Positions 16,534 through 25,311 of a stretch of DNA of 38,408 bases are shown here, piece after piece. Where the stretch lies: the NCBI GenBank assembly GCA_024229115.1, contig JAAEST010000063.1:1-38408 (forward strand). The letters are read 5' to 3'. The notes beneath the pieces were generated by a model, which did not search any database, was not told the DNA's origin, and saw only the letters and a program-made list of their open reading frames with translations. The stretch comes from Oligoflexia bacterium. Its GTDB lineage: Bacteria > Bdellovibrionota > Bacteriovoracia > Bacteriovoracales > Bacteriovoracaceae. Position 1 is the first letter of the stretch; every line of letters starts with the position of its first letter. A program made the translations under genes and the position numbers.

Positions 16534-16749
16534 ATGGCAGTTCCAAAGAAGAAAACATCAGTATCAAGAAAAGGCTTAAGAAGAGCCGGACAACATCATA
16601 AATTATATAGAAAACACCCATTTTCTTGTCCAAACTGTGGAGCTCACGCGCTTCCTCATACAGTTTGTCCAACTTGCGGTCACTACAAAGGTAAAGAAGT
16701 TATCGAAATGAAAGGTGATGACGAGGAATCTGCAGAAGCTGAGGTGTAA
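16534..16749 (+). CDS. rpmF: 50S ribosomal protein L32
   Basis: The 71-residue protein starts AVPKKKTSVSRKGLRRAGQ and has a zinc-ribbon CPNC...CPTCG, the four-cysteine form of L32. An acidic tail (GDDEESAEAEV) extends a little past the usual end. It follows yceD and is followed by a hairpin terminator before fabH. The four-cysteine form needs zinc; cysteine-free paralogues occur in some bacteria under zinc shortage, but none is seen here. Confidence 0.97.
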   Translation: MAVPKKKTSVSRKGLRRAGQHHKLYRKHPFSCPNCGAHALPHTVCPTCGHYKGKEVIEMKGDDEESAEAEV

Positions 16750-16791
16750 GTTTGAAAGGACTAGACAATTCAGTTCAAAACAAAAAGAATA

Positions 16792-16819
16792 GGGGCTCAA
16801 TTTTGGGCCCTTTTTTTTT
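16792..16819 (+). terminator. Terminator or attenuator between rpmF and fabH
   Basis: A 6-bp stem GGGCTC/GGGCCC (one G-U pair, 6-base loop) is followed by nine T. It ends only 29 bases before the fabH ATG, too little room for a separate promoter after it, so partial read-through is likely. Confidence 0.82.
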
Positions 16820-16848
16820 GACCTGGTTTAACCAAGGGAAGGTACTCT

Positions 16849-17859
16849 ATGACAACAAGTCATGAAACACATACAAAAATTATCAGCACAGGAATGTATG
16901 TTCCTGAAAGAATAATGACGAACTTTGATCTCGAAAAAATGGTTGATACTAGTGACGAGTGGATTTTTGAAAGAACAGGAATTAAGTCTCGTCGTATTAG
17001 CTCTACTGAAGGTGGAGAATTCCCAACAGATATGGCGCAGAAAGCAACTTGGAAGGCCCTAGAGTCTGCAGGTCTTGAGCCAAATGATATCGATATGATT
17101 ATCTTTGCTTCAGTGACTCCAGATCAAAAACTTCCAAACAGTGCTAACCTCCTCCAACAAAAACTAGGTATCACTAATAAGTGTGCCTGTATGGATATTG
17201 CAGTTGCCTGTTCTGGTTTTGTTTACGGAGTAAACATGGCCAACAGTTTTATTAAAACAGGAATGGCAAAGAAAGTTCTCGTTGTTGGATCTGAAATGCT
17301 TTCAACAGAAGTTGATTGGTCTGATAGATCTATCTGTATTCTTTTTGGTGATGGATGTGGAGTGGCCATCGTTGGTGAAGCTGACGAAGGTGATACTTCC
17401 AGAATCCTTTCAACTCACTTAGGAAGTGATGGATCAGGAAAAGAATTTTTTAATCAGCCAGTTGGTGGTGCTATAGAGCCAATCACTGAGCAACACCTTA
17501 AAGATAAATCTCATTATATGAGAATGAAAGGTGGCGAGATGTTCAAAGTTGCGACGAGAACTCTGGCCGAAAATGCACGTATCGTTTTAGAGAAAGCTGG
17601 AAAGACATTAGATGATGTTGACTGGATTGTTCCTCACCAAGCGAACGTAAGAATTATTGAAACAACGGCAAAACTATTAGGTGCCCCAATGGAGAAAGTA
17701 ATCGTTAATATTGGCGATTATGGAAATACTTCAGCGGCGACAGTTCCTATTGCCTTTCACGAAGCTATCCAAGATGGAAGAATTAAAAGAGGTGATCTCG
17801 TTCTCTTTGATGCTTTCGGAGCAGGATTAACATTCGGAGCCACTCTCCTTACTTATTAA
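16849..17859 (+). CDS. fabH: 3-oxoacyl-ACP synthase III
   Basis: The 336-residue condensing enzyme has the KASIII triad: C121 in AVACSGF, H263 in VPHQAN and N293 in YGNTSAA. The start region STGMYVPERIMTN and DTSDEWIFERTGI are typical. It starts fatty-acid synthesis by joining acetyl-CoA (or a branched starter) with malonyl-ACP. AAGGGAAGG precedes the ATG. plsX, which usually lies between rpmF and fabH, is absent. fabD follows after 18 bases. Confidence 0.97.
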   Translation: MTTSHETHTKIISTGMYVPERIMTNFDLEKMVDTSDEWIFERTGIKSRRISSTEGGEFPTDMAQKATWKALESAGLEPNDIDMIIFASVTPDQKLPNSANLLQQKLGITNKCACMDIAVACSGFVYGVNMANSFIKTGMAKKVLVVGSEMLSTEVDWSDRSICILFGDGCGVAIVGEADEGDTSRILSTHLGSDGSGKEFFNQPVGGAIEPITEQHLKDKSHYMRMKGGEMFKVATRTLAENARIVLEKAGKTLDDVDWIVPHQANVRIIETTAKLLGAPMEKVIVNIGDYGNTSAATVPIAFHEAIQDGRIKRGDLVLFDAFGAGLTFGATLLTY

Positions 17860-17877
17860 TCTAATAAGGAAATCATT

Positions 17878-18825
17878 ATGACAAAATCAGTTACACTAAT
17901 TTTTCCTGGGCAAGGTGCTCAGTATGTTGGGATGGGATCAGCACTTGAAGGTCATTCAAGTTTTGATCTCTTAGAGAAAGCTAACGGTGCTTTAGGTTAT
18001 GACATTAAAAACCTCATGCTTAATGGACCAGAAGAAGATCTCACTTTAACGGCTAACACTCAGCCTGCGATTCTTACTCACTCAATTGCTCTGTATGAAA
18101 AAGCAGCACAAATTCTTGAGAAGAAAGGAATCAAAGTTGATCGTGTTCTTGGTCACTCTGTTGGTGAGTACGCTGCCCTCGTTGCGGCAAAAGCCATTAC
18201 TTTTGAAGATGCAGTTAAAGCAGTAAACCTTCGTGGTACTTACATGCAAGAAGCTGTTCCGGCTGGAAAAGGAAAAATGGTTGCGGTCATGAAAGTTCCT
18301 GCTGAAAAAATTGAAGAGTGTTGTAAAGCAGTTTCAAATCCAGGTGATGAAGTCATGCCAGCGAACTTCAATGAACCTAATCAAATAGTTATTTCAGGAC
18401 ATGCCGATGCTTGTGATCGTGCGATGAAATGGCTAGAGGAAAATATCTCTGATCCTTATAGAGCAATCGAATTAAAAGTTTCAGCTCCTTTCCATAGTAC
18501 GCTAATGGAACCAGCAGCAAAGAAGCTAAAAGAACATTTAGATACAATTGAATTCCGTCCTTTATTCACACCTTATATTGCCAATATTGATGCTAAAGAA
18601 TATGCAGCAGACACTCCTGGTGAAACTGTAAAAGAAAATCTTTTCAAGCAAGTTGATGGAAGCGTGAGATGGACTCAGTCGATTGAGCAATTACCGGACG
18701 ACACGATCTGTATTGAGTGTGGACCAGGTAGAGTTCTTATGGGTCTTCTTAGAAAAATTAATCGTAACATTAAAGTTATCTCTCTTGATAAAGAGGGAGC
18801 GTTCCAAGATCTGGAGGAACTATAA
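17878..18825 (+). CDS. fabD: Malonyl-CoA:ACP transacylase
   Basis: The 315-residue protein has GQGAQYVGMG at the N-terminus and the nucleophile elbow GHSVGEYAA with S94, plus a conserved histidine in SAPFHSTLM. It moves malonyl groups from CoA to ACP. AAGGA lies before the ATG. Its stop overlaps the fabG ATG by one base (TAATG), so these two are translationally coupled. Confidence 0.97.
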   Translation: MTKSVTLIFPGQGAQYVGMGSALEGHSSFDLLEKANGALGYDIKNLMLNGPEEDLTLTANTQPAILTHSIALYEKAAQILEKKGIKVDRVLGHSVGEYAALVAAKAITFEDAVKAVNLRGTYMQEAVPAGKGKMVAVMKVPAEKIEECCKAVSNPGDEVMPANFNEPNQIVISGHADACDRAMKWLEENISDPYRAIELKVSAPFHSTLMEPAAKKLKEHLDTIEFRPLFTPYIANIDAKEYAADTPGETVKENLFKQVDGSVRWTQSIEQLPDDTICIECGPGRVLMGLLRKINRNIKVISLDKEGAFQDLEEL

Positions 18826-19589
18826 TGAAAGTACAATACACTGATTTAGAAAATAAAATTGTTCTCGTTACTGGAGCAACAAGAGGAATTGGGAAGAAGA
18901 TTTGTGAATCTCTTGCTACTCAAAAAGCTCACGTTGTTTTCAACTACCGTGAAGGAAAAGAAGATGTAGCTAAAGCTCTTAAAAAAGAACTTCTCGACCT
19001 CGGAGCAAGTGCAGCGACTGCTGTTATGTTCGATGTAACAAATACTGAGCAGATCAAAACTGCACTTGATGATTTCGCTAAAGAGCATGGACAAATTTCA
19101 GGACTCGTTAACAACGCTGGTATCTCAAGAGATCAACTCGTTTTAAGAATGAAAGAAGCTGATCTTGATGCCACTTTAAATACAAACCTAAAAGGTTCAA
19201 TGATGATTGCTCAAATTCTTTCACGTGGATTTCTTCGTGCAGAAAATGTAAGTGTCGTTAATATTTCAAGTGTTGTTGGGCTTATGGGTAATGCCGGTCA
19301 AATGGCCTATGCCGCAAGTAAGGCGGGAATGATTGGCTTCACAAAAAGTTACGCTAAAGAGCTCGCTTCAAAGAACGTAAGATGTAATGCTATTTGTCCT
19401 GGTTTCATCCAGACAGATATGACTGATGAACTGGCAGAAGCGACAAAAGAAAGCTACTTATCAGGTATCCCAATGAAGAGATTTGGGGATTGTGAAGAAG
19501 TGACAAATTTAGTCAACTTTCTTCTCAGTCAAGCCTCATCATATATCACTGGTGAGACTATCAAAATCGATGGTGGGCTATATATCTAA
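18825..19589 (+). CDS. fabG: 3-oxoacyl-ACP reductase
   Basis: The 254-residue short-chain dehydrogenase has the NADPH motif TGATRGIGK, NNAG in GLVNNAGISRD, catalytic Ser in VNISSVVG, and YAASKAG; it ends in ITGETIKIDGGLYI as FabG proteins do. It reduces 3-oxoacyl-ACP in the elongation cycle. GGAGG before the ATG sits in the end of fabD. acpP normally comes next, but here a 2.5-kb secreted-protein gene intervenes. Confidence 0.96.
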   Translation: MKVQYTDLENKIVLVTGATRGIGKKICESLATQKAHVVFNYREGKEDVAKALKKELLDLGASAATAVMFDVTNTEQIKTALDDFAKEHGQISGLVNNAGISRDQLVLRMKEADLDATLNTNLKGSMMIAQILSRGFLRAENVSVVNISSVVGLMGNAGQMAYAASKAGMIGFTKSYAKELASKNVRCNAICPGFIQTDMTDELAEATKESYLSGIPMKRFGDCEEVTNLVNFLLSQASSYITGETIKIDGGLYI

Positions 19590-19606
19590 ATAGCCCATAT
19601 TTATTG
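19574..19606 (+). terminator. Possible weak terminator at the end of fabG
   Basis: An 8-bp stem TGGGCTAT/ATAGCCCA (19574-19581, 19590-19597) spans the fabG stop and is followed by TATTTATT rather than a clean T run. Termination would probably be partial. Confidence 0.4.
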
Positions 19607-19613
19607 CCATCCG

Positions 19614-19643
19614 GACGGTGATCTTACGCTCTAAGTCACCGTC
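19614..19643. repeat. 8-bp inverted repeat downstream of fabG
   Basis: GACGGTGA (19614-19621) and TCACCGTC (19636-19643) are perfect inverted copies around a 14-base loop. No T run follows, so it is not a standard terminator; it may be an RNA hairpin or an operator-like site ahead of the next gene. Confidence 0.5.
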
Positions 19644-19766
19644 ATCACATCCTCGACCCTACTAAATCTACCTATTTCCAAAATTCTTATATGAAACGCC
19701 TATCTGTAATATAATAAATAGTAATTCTAATTATTTATAGCAACTATCAAAATGAGGTCCATCAAG

Positions 19767-22232
19767 ATGGTTAATTTAAAAGCATTTGTTGTCATTGGTT
19801 TTGGTCTAGCAAGTATTTCTAATTGCTTTGCAGACAAAAGTATTACTCCTAAAGATCCGCTCAAAGCGCATGAAAAGTGGTCTAAGAATGAAAAGAAAGT
19901 TCGTAAGTTCTTAGGTGATGCTCTTGAGAAGCAAAGGAAGTCGAAAGATGATTATTATCTGACGATGAGAAAGGCAATTCTAACAGAAATGTCTTTTGAA
20001 AATATTCAGAAAGATCTTCTTCAGCCTTTTAGTGCCAATGTCAAAAGCAAGAATGCTAAGAAAATTCAAAGTCACCTTTCGAATAATTTTAAGTTTTCTC
20101 CAATGGCAGTTTTTGGAAAATCGAGTAAGCAATATGCCAACATCACTGTAAGAGACTGGAAGAAGACTTCAGAAAAAAGTGGATCTCAAAACCTCATTAG
20201 TTATTTAAACTCTTTTGATAGACTTGATGACTTTGATATTGTTGTTACAAATTATGAAGACCTCAATAAGAAAACTTCTCTCAATAATGCCATTCTTCAA
20301 GCAAGCCTTGATGTAAGAGGAATTAAATCGAATGAAAGAAGAAATGATAAGGCCGATGTTTTAATCAAGATTTCAAAATCAAAGAATGTTTGGAAAATTG
20401 ATAATATCAAACTTGTAAAAGGACAGACTCTTTCAACGACAAAGCCTTCTTTTAAAAAACTTGCTGAGTCTAACTTAAAAAATATGAAGCCTTACCTAAG
20501 AAAGGAAGCCATCAGAAGAGGTGGTTACGCTCTTTCTACAACTGACGTAAATAAAGATGGTAAGACTGATATTTATATTGGTGCTTATGGTGATACTCAA
20601 CTACTTTTAAATCAAGGTAATAATAAGTTTGTTAAGTCTGATATCCCAGGTCTTAAGACTCATACTCTTGTTAAGTCAGCAGCTTTCGTTGACTTCGATA
20701 ATGACAATGATCAAGACTTACTACTCGTTAGATTTAATCCTAATCAGCACAAACAAAATAACATTATTATTTATAGAAACAACAATGGTAAGTTTGAAGA
20801 AGTAAGTAACTTCCCTTCTGACTACCATAGCTTCTATGCGATGCCTTCTACTGTGGCAGACTTTGATGGTGACTCGTACTTAGACTTCTATGTTGGTTTC
20901 CCTGGTGCGAAGGACTTTACAGTTATTAAAGATCCTCTAATGGTACAAGGTAATCTTATCGAAGGTCTTTTCCAGAATAAGAGTTCTAAGCCAGATCAAA
21001 TTGCCTTTTCCAATGCTACACATAAGTTACCTAAGAGAGAAATTAGTGAAACTCAAACTCTCTTCCCTCACGGGACTGTTTCATCAGACTTAGACCTTGA
21101 TGGCGATATGGACATTATCGTTGTTGACGATAGAGGTAACCTCTCTCCAGTTTATCTTAATGATGGAGATGGTAAATTTTCACTAGTTAACAAGAAGTTA
21201 AATATTCATACAGAAGAGTATGGTATGACTGTTGTTCTAGGTGATATTAATAATGATGGTCTTCAAGACATGGCCTTTTCAAGTGTAAACTTCCATGCGG
21301 CCACTCGTATGTACAACCACAGAATGAAGTTAGATAATGACCCTGAGTTTTCGAGACCAGGTGCTCAACCTCTTCAATTCTACATCAACAAGAAAACGCA
21401 CTTCGAAGAAGTATCTCAAAAGATTGGTTTAACTGATACTGGTGAAGGTGCTGCTGGAGTTGAGTTCATTGACTATAATAATGATGGTCATCTTGATATC
21501 TACCTAGCTAACGGACTTTGGAGTGGATCAGAAAACGGACAAGACCTTTCAAGTTTATTTATGGGATCAGTATGGACTGACCTTGCTCATATCGAACACG
21601 ATCTGATTGGTGCCTCAGGAAGAACTATTGAGATTGCTCACTCAGTATTCATGAATATCCTTTCACATGTTCAAGGATCGGATAAGAAGTTTATTAAAGG
21701 TAAGAGACCTAGCCTTGCTGGTCATCAGAGAAATAGGCTTTTCAGAAATACTGGAAATGGAAGCTTTATTGAAGTTGGTTACCTAGAAGGTGTTGACTCA
21801 ATTGCTGATGGTTATGTTATCGCAAAGGCCGACATGAATAACGATAATAAGATGGATCTTGTTTTAAGAAATGGAGATCCAGGATCATTAGATGTTAAGT
21901 TTCAACCAGTTGAAGTTTTTCTAAATAATAATGACGAAGGTAATTCAGTGAAGCTAACTTTCAAAGGGAAACTTTCGAATGCTGACGCTGTTGGAGTTAC
22001 TGCCAAAGCACAGATCAATGGCAAGTGGATCGTTAAGCACCTTCATGGAAATAACGGGACAGTGCAATCAGAAAAACTACTCCATTTTGGACTTGGAAAG
22101 CATAAGCAAATTGATAAGCTTCAAGTGTTCTGGCCAAGTGGGGCGAAGTCTACTTTAAAGAACCTTAAAAAGGGTCATCACCACATTGATGAGTCTCGTA
22201 CAATGAATAGTAAACTATCGCTTAAAAACTAA
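19767..22232 (+). CDS. Secreted FG-GAP/VCBS-repeat protein with ASPIC/UnbV-like C-terminus
   Basis: The 821-residue protein has a signal peptide ending in SISNCFA. Residues up to about 240 are a Lys-rich helical region of unknown family. At least seven FG-GAP/VCBS-type repeats follow, each with a calcium-loop pattern: DVNKDGKTD, DFDNDNDQD, DFDGDSYLD, DLDLDGDMD, DINNDGLQD, DYNNDGHLD, DMNNDNKMD. The C-terminus (VFWPSGAKSTLKNLKKG) matches the ASPIC/UnbV domain of CRTAC1-like proteins. ATG 19767 was chosen over 19752 because GAGG lies 9 bases before it. It probably acts outside the cytoplasm, with a calcium-stabilised propeller. It splits the fab operon; its job is unknown. Confidence 0.87.
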   Translation: MVNLKAFVVIGFGLASISNCFADKSITPKDPLKAHEKWSKNEKKVRKFLGDALEKQRKSKDDYYLTMRKAILTEMSFENIQKDLLQPFSANVKSKNAKKIQSHLSNNFKFSPMAVFGKSSKQYANITVRDWKKTSEKSGSQNLISYLNSFDRLDDFDIVVTNYEDLNKKTSLNNAILQASLDVRGIKSNERRNDKADVLIKISKSKNVWKIDNIKLVKGQTLSTTKPSFKKLAESNLKNMKPYLRKEAIRRGGYALSTTDVNKDGKTDIYIGAYGDTQLLLNQGNNKFVKSDIPGLKTHTLVKSAAFVDFDNDNDQDLLLVRFNPNQHKQNNIIIYRNNNGKFEEVSNFPSDYHSFYAMPSTVADFDGDSYLDFYVGFPGAKDFTVIKDPLMVQGNLIEGLFQNKSSKPDQIAFSNATHKLPKREISETQTLFPHGTVSSDLDLDGDMDIIVVDDRGNLSPVYLNDGDGKFSLVNKKLNIHTEEYGMTVVLGDINNDGLQDMAFSSVNFHAATRMYNHRMKLDNDPEFSRPGAQPLQFYINKKTHFEEVSQKIGLTDTGEGAAGVEFIDYNNDGHLDIYLANGLWSGSENGQDLSSLFMGSVWTDLAHIEHDLIGASGRTIEIAHSVFMNILSHVQGSDKKFIKGKRPSLAGHQRNRLFRNTGNGSFIEVGYLEGVDSIADGYVIAKADMNNDNKMDLVLRNGDPGSLDVKFQPVEVFLNNNDEGNSVKLTFKGKLSNADAVGVTAKAQINGKWIVKHLHGNNGTVQSEKLLHFGLGKHKQIDKLQVFWPSGAKSTLKNLKKGHHHIDESRTMNSKLSLKN

Positions 22233-22253
22233 AAAAAGACCCAAAAAAATATT

Positions 22254-22281
22254 CCTGCACCACCTTCTTTAGTGGTGCAGG
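22254..22281. terminator. Strong hairpin after the VCBS-repeat gene
   Basis: A perfect 10-bp stem CCTGCACCAC/GTGGTGCAGG with an 8-base loop lies 21 bases after the stop. On the plus strand it is followed only by ATCTT, so the T tail is poor; on the minus strand it is followed by a run of seven T. It may still end or stabilise the plus-strand mRNA. Confidence 0.6.
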
Positions 22282-22419
22282 ATCTTAAAAACCTCCATAA
22301 ATTCATAGACTTAATAACGACCCACATAGTCATAAAATGGGGTGGCTATTATCTATAAAATCACTTATAAACTACTGAAAGAAATTGTTAAAAATATTGT
22401 CCGAGACAGGAGTTAATAC

Positions 22420-22644
22420 ATGCAAGAAAAAGTAGTTAAATTAATCAGTGATGCAACGAAAGTTGATGTTGCAAAAATTAAATTAGAGACAAGTTTTGTT
22501 GATGATCTAAACCTTGACTCACTAGACATCGTTGAGCTTATGATGAAGATGGAAGACGAGTTTGGAATTGAGATTCCAGAAGAAGATGCTGAAGGTCTTA
22601 AAAAAGTTCAAGACGTAGTCTCTTACTTAGAAAACAAGCAATAA
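22420..22644 (+). CDS. acpP: Acyl carrier protein
   Basis: The 74-residue acidic protein carries the phosphopantetheine serine S34 in LDSLDIVELMMKMEDEF. It holds growing acyl chains during fatty-acid synthesis. It has an AGGAG before the ATG and a 138-base leader after the upstream hairpin, so it may have its own promoter. fabF follows after a terminator-like hairpin. Confidence 0.97.
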   Translation: MQEKVVKLISDATKVDVAKIKLETSFVDDLNLDSLDIVELMMKMEDEFGIEIPEEDAEGLKKVQDVVSYLENKQ

Positions 22645-22648
22645 AAAC

Positions 22649-22678
22649 GAGGCTCCGAAAGGGGCCTTTACTTTTTTG
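22649..22678 (+). terminator. Terminator or attenuator between acpP and fabF
   Basis: A 7-bp stem AGGCTCC/GGGGCCT with a GAAA tetraloop (one G-U pair) is followed by TTACTTTTTT. It sits in the 60-base acpP-fabF gap with little space for a new promoter, so it probably trims transcription into fabF. Confidence 0.75.
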
Positions 22679-22704
22679 GGTAGAAAAAACAAGGAAGGTA
22701 AGCA

Positions 22705-23955
22705 ATGAGTAACCAAGTTGCTATTACTGGACTAGGCATAGTCTGCGGTTTAGGGAAAAACTTAAAAGAAGTATGGAATAATGCAATCGAAGGTAAGCCA
22801 GGTATTTCAAAAATTGAAACCACGCCTGTAGATCACTTGCCAGTTCAAATCGGTGGCGAAGTTAAGAACTTCGAACTATCAGAAGATATTTTACCAGCTA
22901 AAGAACAAGCTCGTTATGATAGATTCATTCATTTAGGATTACATTCTACAGATGAAGCAATGATCGATGCAGGTCTTAAAGGTGACCTTGGTGGATATGA
23001 TGCTCATAGAGTTGGATGTATCTTAGGTGTTGGTATGGGTGGCTTCCCTATGATTGAAGAAACTCATGCGACATATATGGAAAAAGGAACTCGTCGTGTT
23101 TCTCCCTTTTTCATTCCAGGAATTATTCCAAACATGGCCAGTGGTTTAGTCACTATTAATTACGGAGCTAAAGGTATTAACCATACAATTAGTTCTGCTT
23201 GTGCCAGTGCCGCTCATGCTATTGCAGCAGCTTCACAAGAAATTATTTCAGGTCGCCAAGATGTTATGATCTCTGGTGGATGTGAAAGTGTCTTTTCAAA
23301 TTTAACAGTCTCTGGTTTTGCGAACATGAAAGCATTAAGCCGTCGTAATGATGAACCAGAAAAAGCGTCTCGTCCTTTCGATACAGACCGAAATGGTTTT
23401 GTGATGGGAGAAGGTGCTGGAATTTTAATTCTAGAGAATTATGAAAAGGCTAAAGCAAGAGGTGCAAAAATTTACGGACTTGTTGCTGGTTATGGTGCGA
23501 CTTCAGATGCCTATCATATTACGGCTCCACATCCTGAGGGTGAAGGTGCTTCAGCTTGTATGAAAGCTTCAATTGCTGATGCAGGAATTGATCCTTCACA
23601 AGTGGGATATGTAAACGCACACGGAACTTCAACTCCTCTTGGAGATTTAGGTGAAACAAAAGCGATCAAAGAAACTTTTGGCAAACATGCGTATGACTTA
23701 GTTGTTAGTTCAACAAAGTCGATGACTGGTCACCTACTTGGAGCCGCGGGTGGTGTAGAATCTGTATTTTGTACTATGGCCCTTCATACAGGAATCATTC
23801 CTCCAACAATTAACATTGATAACCAAGACCCTGAGTGTGATCTTAACTATGCGGCTAACAAAGCAGTAGAAAGACAGATCGACTATGCTCTTAACAATAG
23901 TTTTGGTTTTGGTGGAACGAACTCATCTTTAATTTTTAAGAGACATCAACAATAA
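22705..23955 (+). CDS. fabF: 3-oxoacyl-ACP synthase II
   Basis: The 416-residue condensing enzyme has the Cys-His-His triad: C166 in SSACASAAHA, H306 in NAHGTSTPLGD and H343 in MTGHLLGAAG, and ends FGFGGTNSSLIF. It elongates acyl-ACP with malonyl-ACP. AAGGAAGG lies before the ATG. glyA starts 18 bases after the stop. Confidence 0.97.
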   Translation: MSNQVAITGLGIVCGLGKNLKEVWNNAIEGKPGISKIETTPVDHLPVQIGGEVKNFELSEDILPAKEQARYDRFIHLGLHSTDEAMIDAGLKGDLGGYDAHRVGCILGVGMGGFPMIEETHATYMEKGTRRVSPFFIPGIIPNMASGLVTINYGAKGINHTISSACASAAHAIAAASQEIISGRQDVMISGGCESVFSNLTVSGFANMKALSRRNDEPEKASRPFDTDRNGFVMGEGAGILILENYEKAKARGAKIYGLVAGYGATSDAYHITAPHPEGEGASACMKASIADAGIDPSQVGYVNAHGTSTPLGDLGETKAIKETFGKHAYDLVVSSTKSMTGHLLGAAGGVESVFCTMALHTGIIPPTINIDNQDPECDLNYAANKAVERQIDYALNNSFGFGGTNSSLIFKRHQQ

Positions 23956-23973
23956 CGACTTAAGGAGACACAA

Positions 23974-25227
23974 ATGTTTCATCCACAGGCGAATTCTTTA
24001 AACACTATGGACAGTGAAATTAATGAATTAATTAATTTAGAAAGAGTAAGACAAGAGGAAGGATTAGAACTAATCGCTTCTGAAAACTATGCCTCACCAG
24101 CAGTTATGGCAGCTCAAGGATCTATCGTTACTAATAAGTATGCGGAAGGTTACCCAGCTAAAAGATACTACGGTGGATGTGAACATGTTGATACGATTGA
24201 ACAATTGGCCATTGATCGTTTAAAGAAACTTTTCAATTCTAAGTTTGCCAATGTTCAACCTCACTCTGGAAGTCAGGCCAATATGGCCGTTTACTTCAGC
24301 GTTCTTGAAGCTGGAGATAAAATCTTAGGAATGGACCTTGCTCAAGGTGGACACCTGACTCATGGTTCTCCTGTTAACTTTAGTGGAAAGCTTTTTAATG
24401 TTATTTCTTATGGGCTTGATATTGAAAAAGAAGAACTGGATTATGACAAGATCAGAGAAATTGCTGTCGCTGAAAAACCAAAGATGATTGTAGCTGGAGC
24501 AAGTGCTTACGCTAGAACAATTGATTTTAAAAAATTTAGAGAAATCGCTGACGAAGTTGGTGCTTATCTTCTAGTAGATATGGCGCATATTGCTGGCTTA
24601 GTAGCCGCAGGTGCTCACCCATCTCCAGTTGAGCATGCTCATTTTGTGACTTCAACAACTCATAAGACTTTAAGAGGTCCAAGAGGTGGAATCATACTTA
24701 CGAATGACGAAGAGCTCGCAAAGAAAGTTAACTTCAATATCTTCCCAGGTATTCAAGGTGGACCACTTGAGCATGTGATTGCAGCTAAAGCTGTTGCTTT
24801 CAAAGAAGCTCTTGAACCAGAATTTAAAACTTACCAAGAACAAGTTGTTAAGAATGCAAAAGCATTAGCCAAAGCTCTTCAAGATGAAGGCGTTGATATC
24901 GTTTCTAATGGAACTGATAATCACCTCGTTCTCGTTAAGACAGATAGTGTGGATCTTACAGGAAAAGTGGCTGAAGCCGTTCTTGAGAAGGCCCATATCA
25001 CTTGTAATAAGAATATGATCCCTGGAGACAAAAGATCTCCATTTGTTACTTCGGGTATTCGCCTAGGTACTCCGGCCATCACAACACGTGGAATGAAAGA
25101 AGAGCATATGACGAAAGTTGCAGGTTGGATCGCTAAGGCCTTGAGAAACCATGAAAATGACGACGTTCTTAATCAAATCAAGTCTGAAGTAAAATCTTTA
25201 TGTGGAGATTTTCCAGTCTATAGATAA
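23974..25227 (+). CDS. glyA: Serine hydroxymethyltransferase
   Basis: The 417-residue PLP enzyme shows [43 protein letters not shown] and the cofactor lysine K231 in [13 protein letters not shown]. It converts serine and tetrahydrofolate to glycine and methylene-tetrahydrofolate. AAGGAG precedes the ATG. It lies close behind fabF and ahead of nrdR and nusB, an order found in several proteobacterial groups. Confidence 0.97.
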   Translation: MFHPQANSLNTMDSEINELINLERVRQEEGLELIASENYASPAVMAAQGSIVTNKYAEGYPAKRYYGGCEHVDTIEQLAIDRLKKLFNSKFANVQPHSGSQANMAVYFSVLEAGDKILGMDLAQGGHLTHGSPVNFSGKLFNVISYGLDIEKEELDYDKIREIAVAEKPKMIVAGASAYARTIDFKKFREIADEVGAYLLVDMAHIAGLVAAGAHPSPVEHAHFVTSTTHKTLRGPRGGIILTNDEELAKKVNFNIFPGIQGGPLEHVIAAKAVAFKEALEPEFKTYQEQVVKNAKALAKALQDEGVDIVSNGTDNHLVLVKTDSVDLTGKVAEAVLEKAHITCNKNMIPGDKRSPFVTSGIRLGTPAITTRGMKEEHMTKVAGWIAKALRNHENDDVLNQIKSEVKSLCGDFPVYR

Positions 25228-25254
25228 TACCTCTAGGTCTGATACTGATTGCCA

Positions 25255-25288
25255 AGGAACCCATTTCCTAGTAAATATATGGGTTCCT
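25255..25288. repeat. 10-bp inverted repeat between glyA and nrdR
   Basis: AGGAACCCAT (25255-25264) and ATGGGTTCCT (25279-25288) are perfect inverted copies around a 14-base loop. There is no T run after it. It could be an mRNA-stabilising or processing hairpin ending the glyA message, or an operator for nrdR. Confidence 0.55.
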
Positions 25289-25311
25289 CACACACACAAA
25301 ACGGAGCATAG

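Noticed and set aside
22282-22419. Promoter of acpP in the A+T-rich leader
   Set aside because: Several TATAAA/TATTAT-like boxes exist but none has a convincing -35 at proper spacing; a promoter is likely but cannot be placed.
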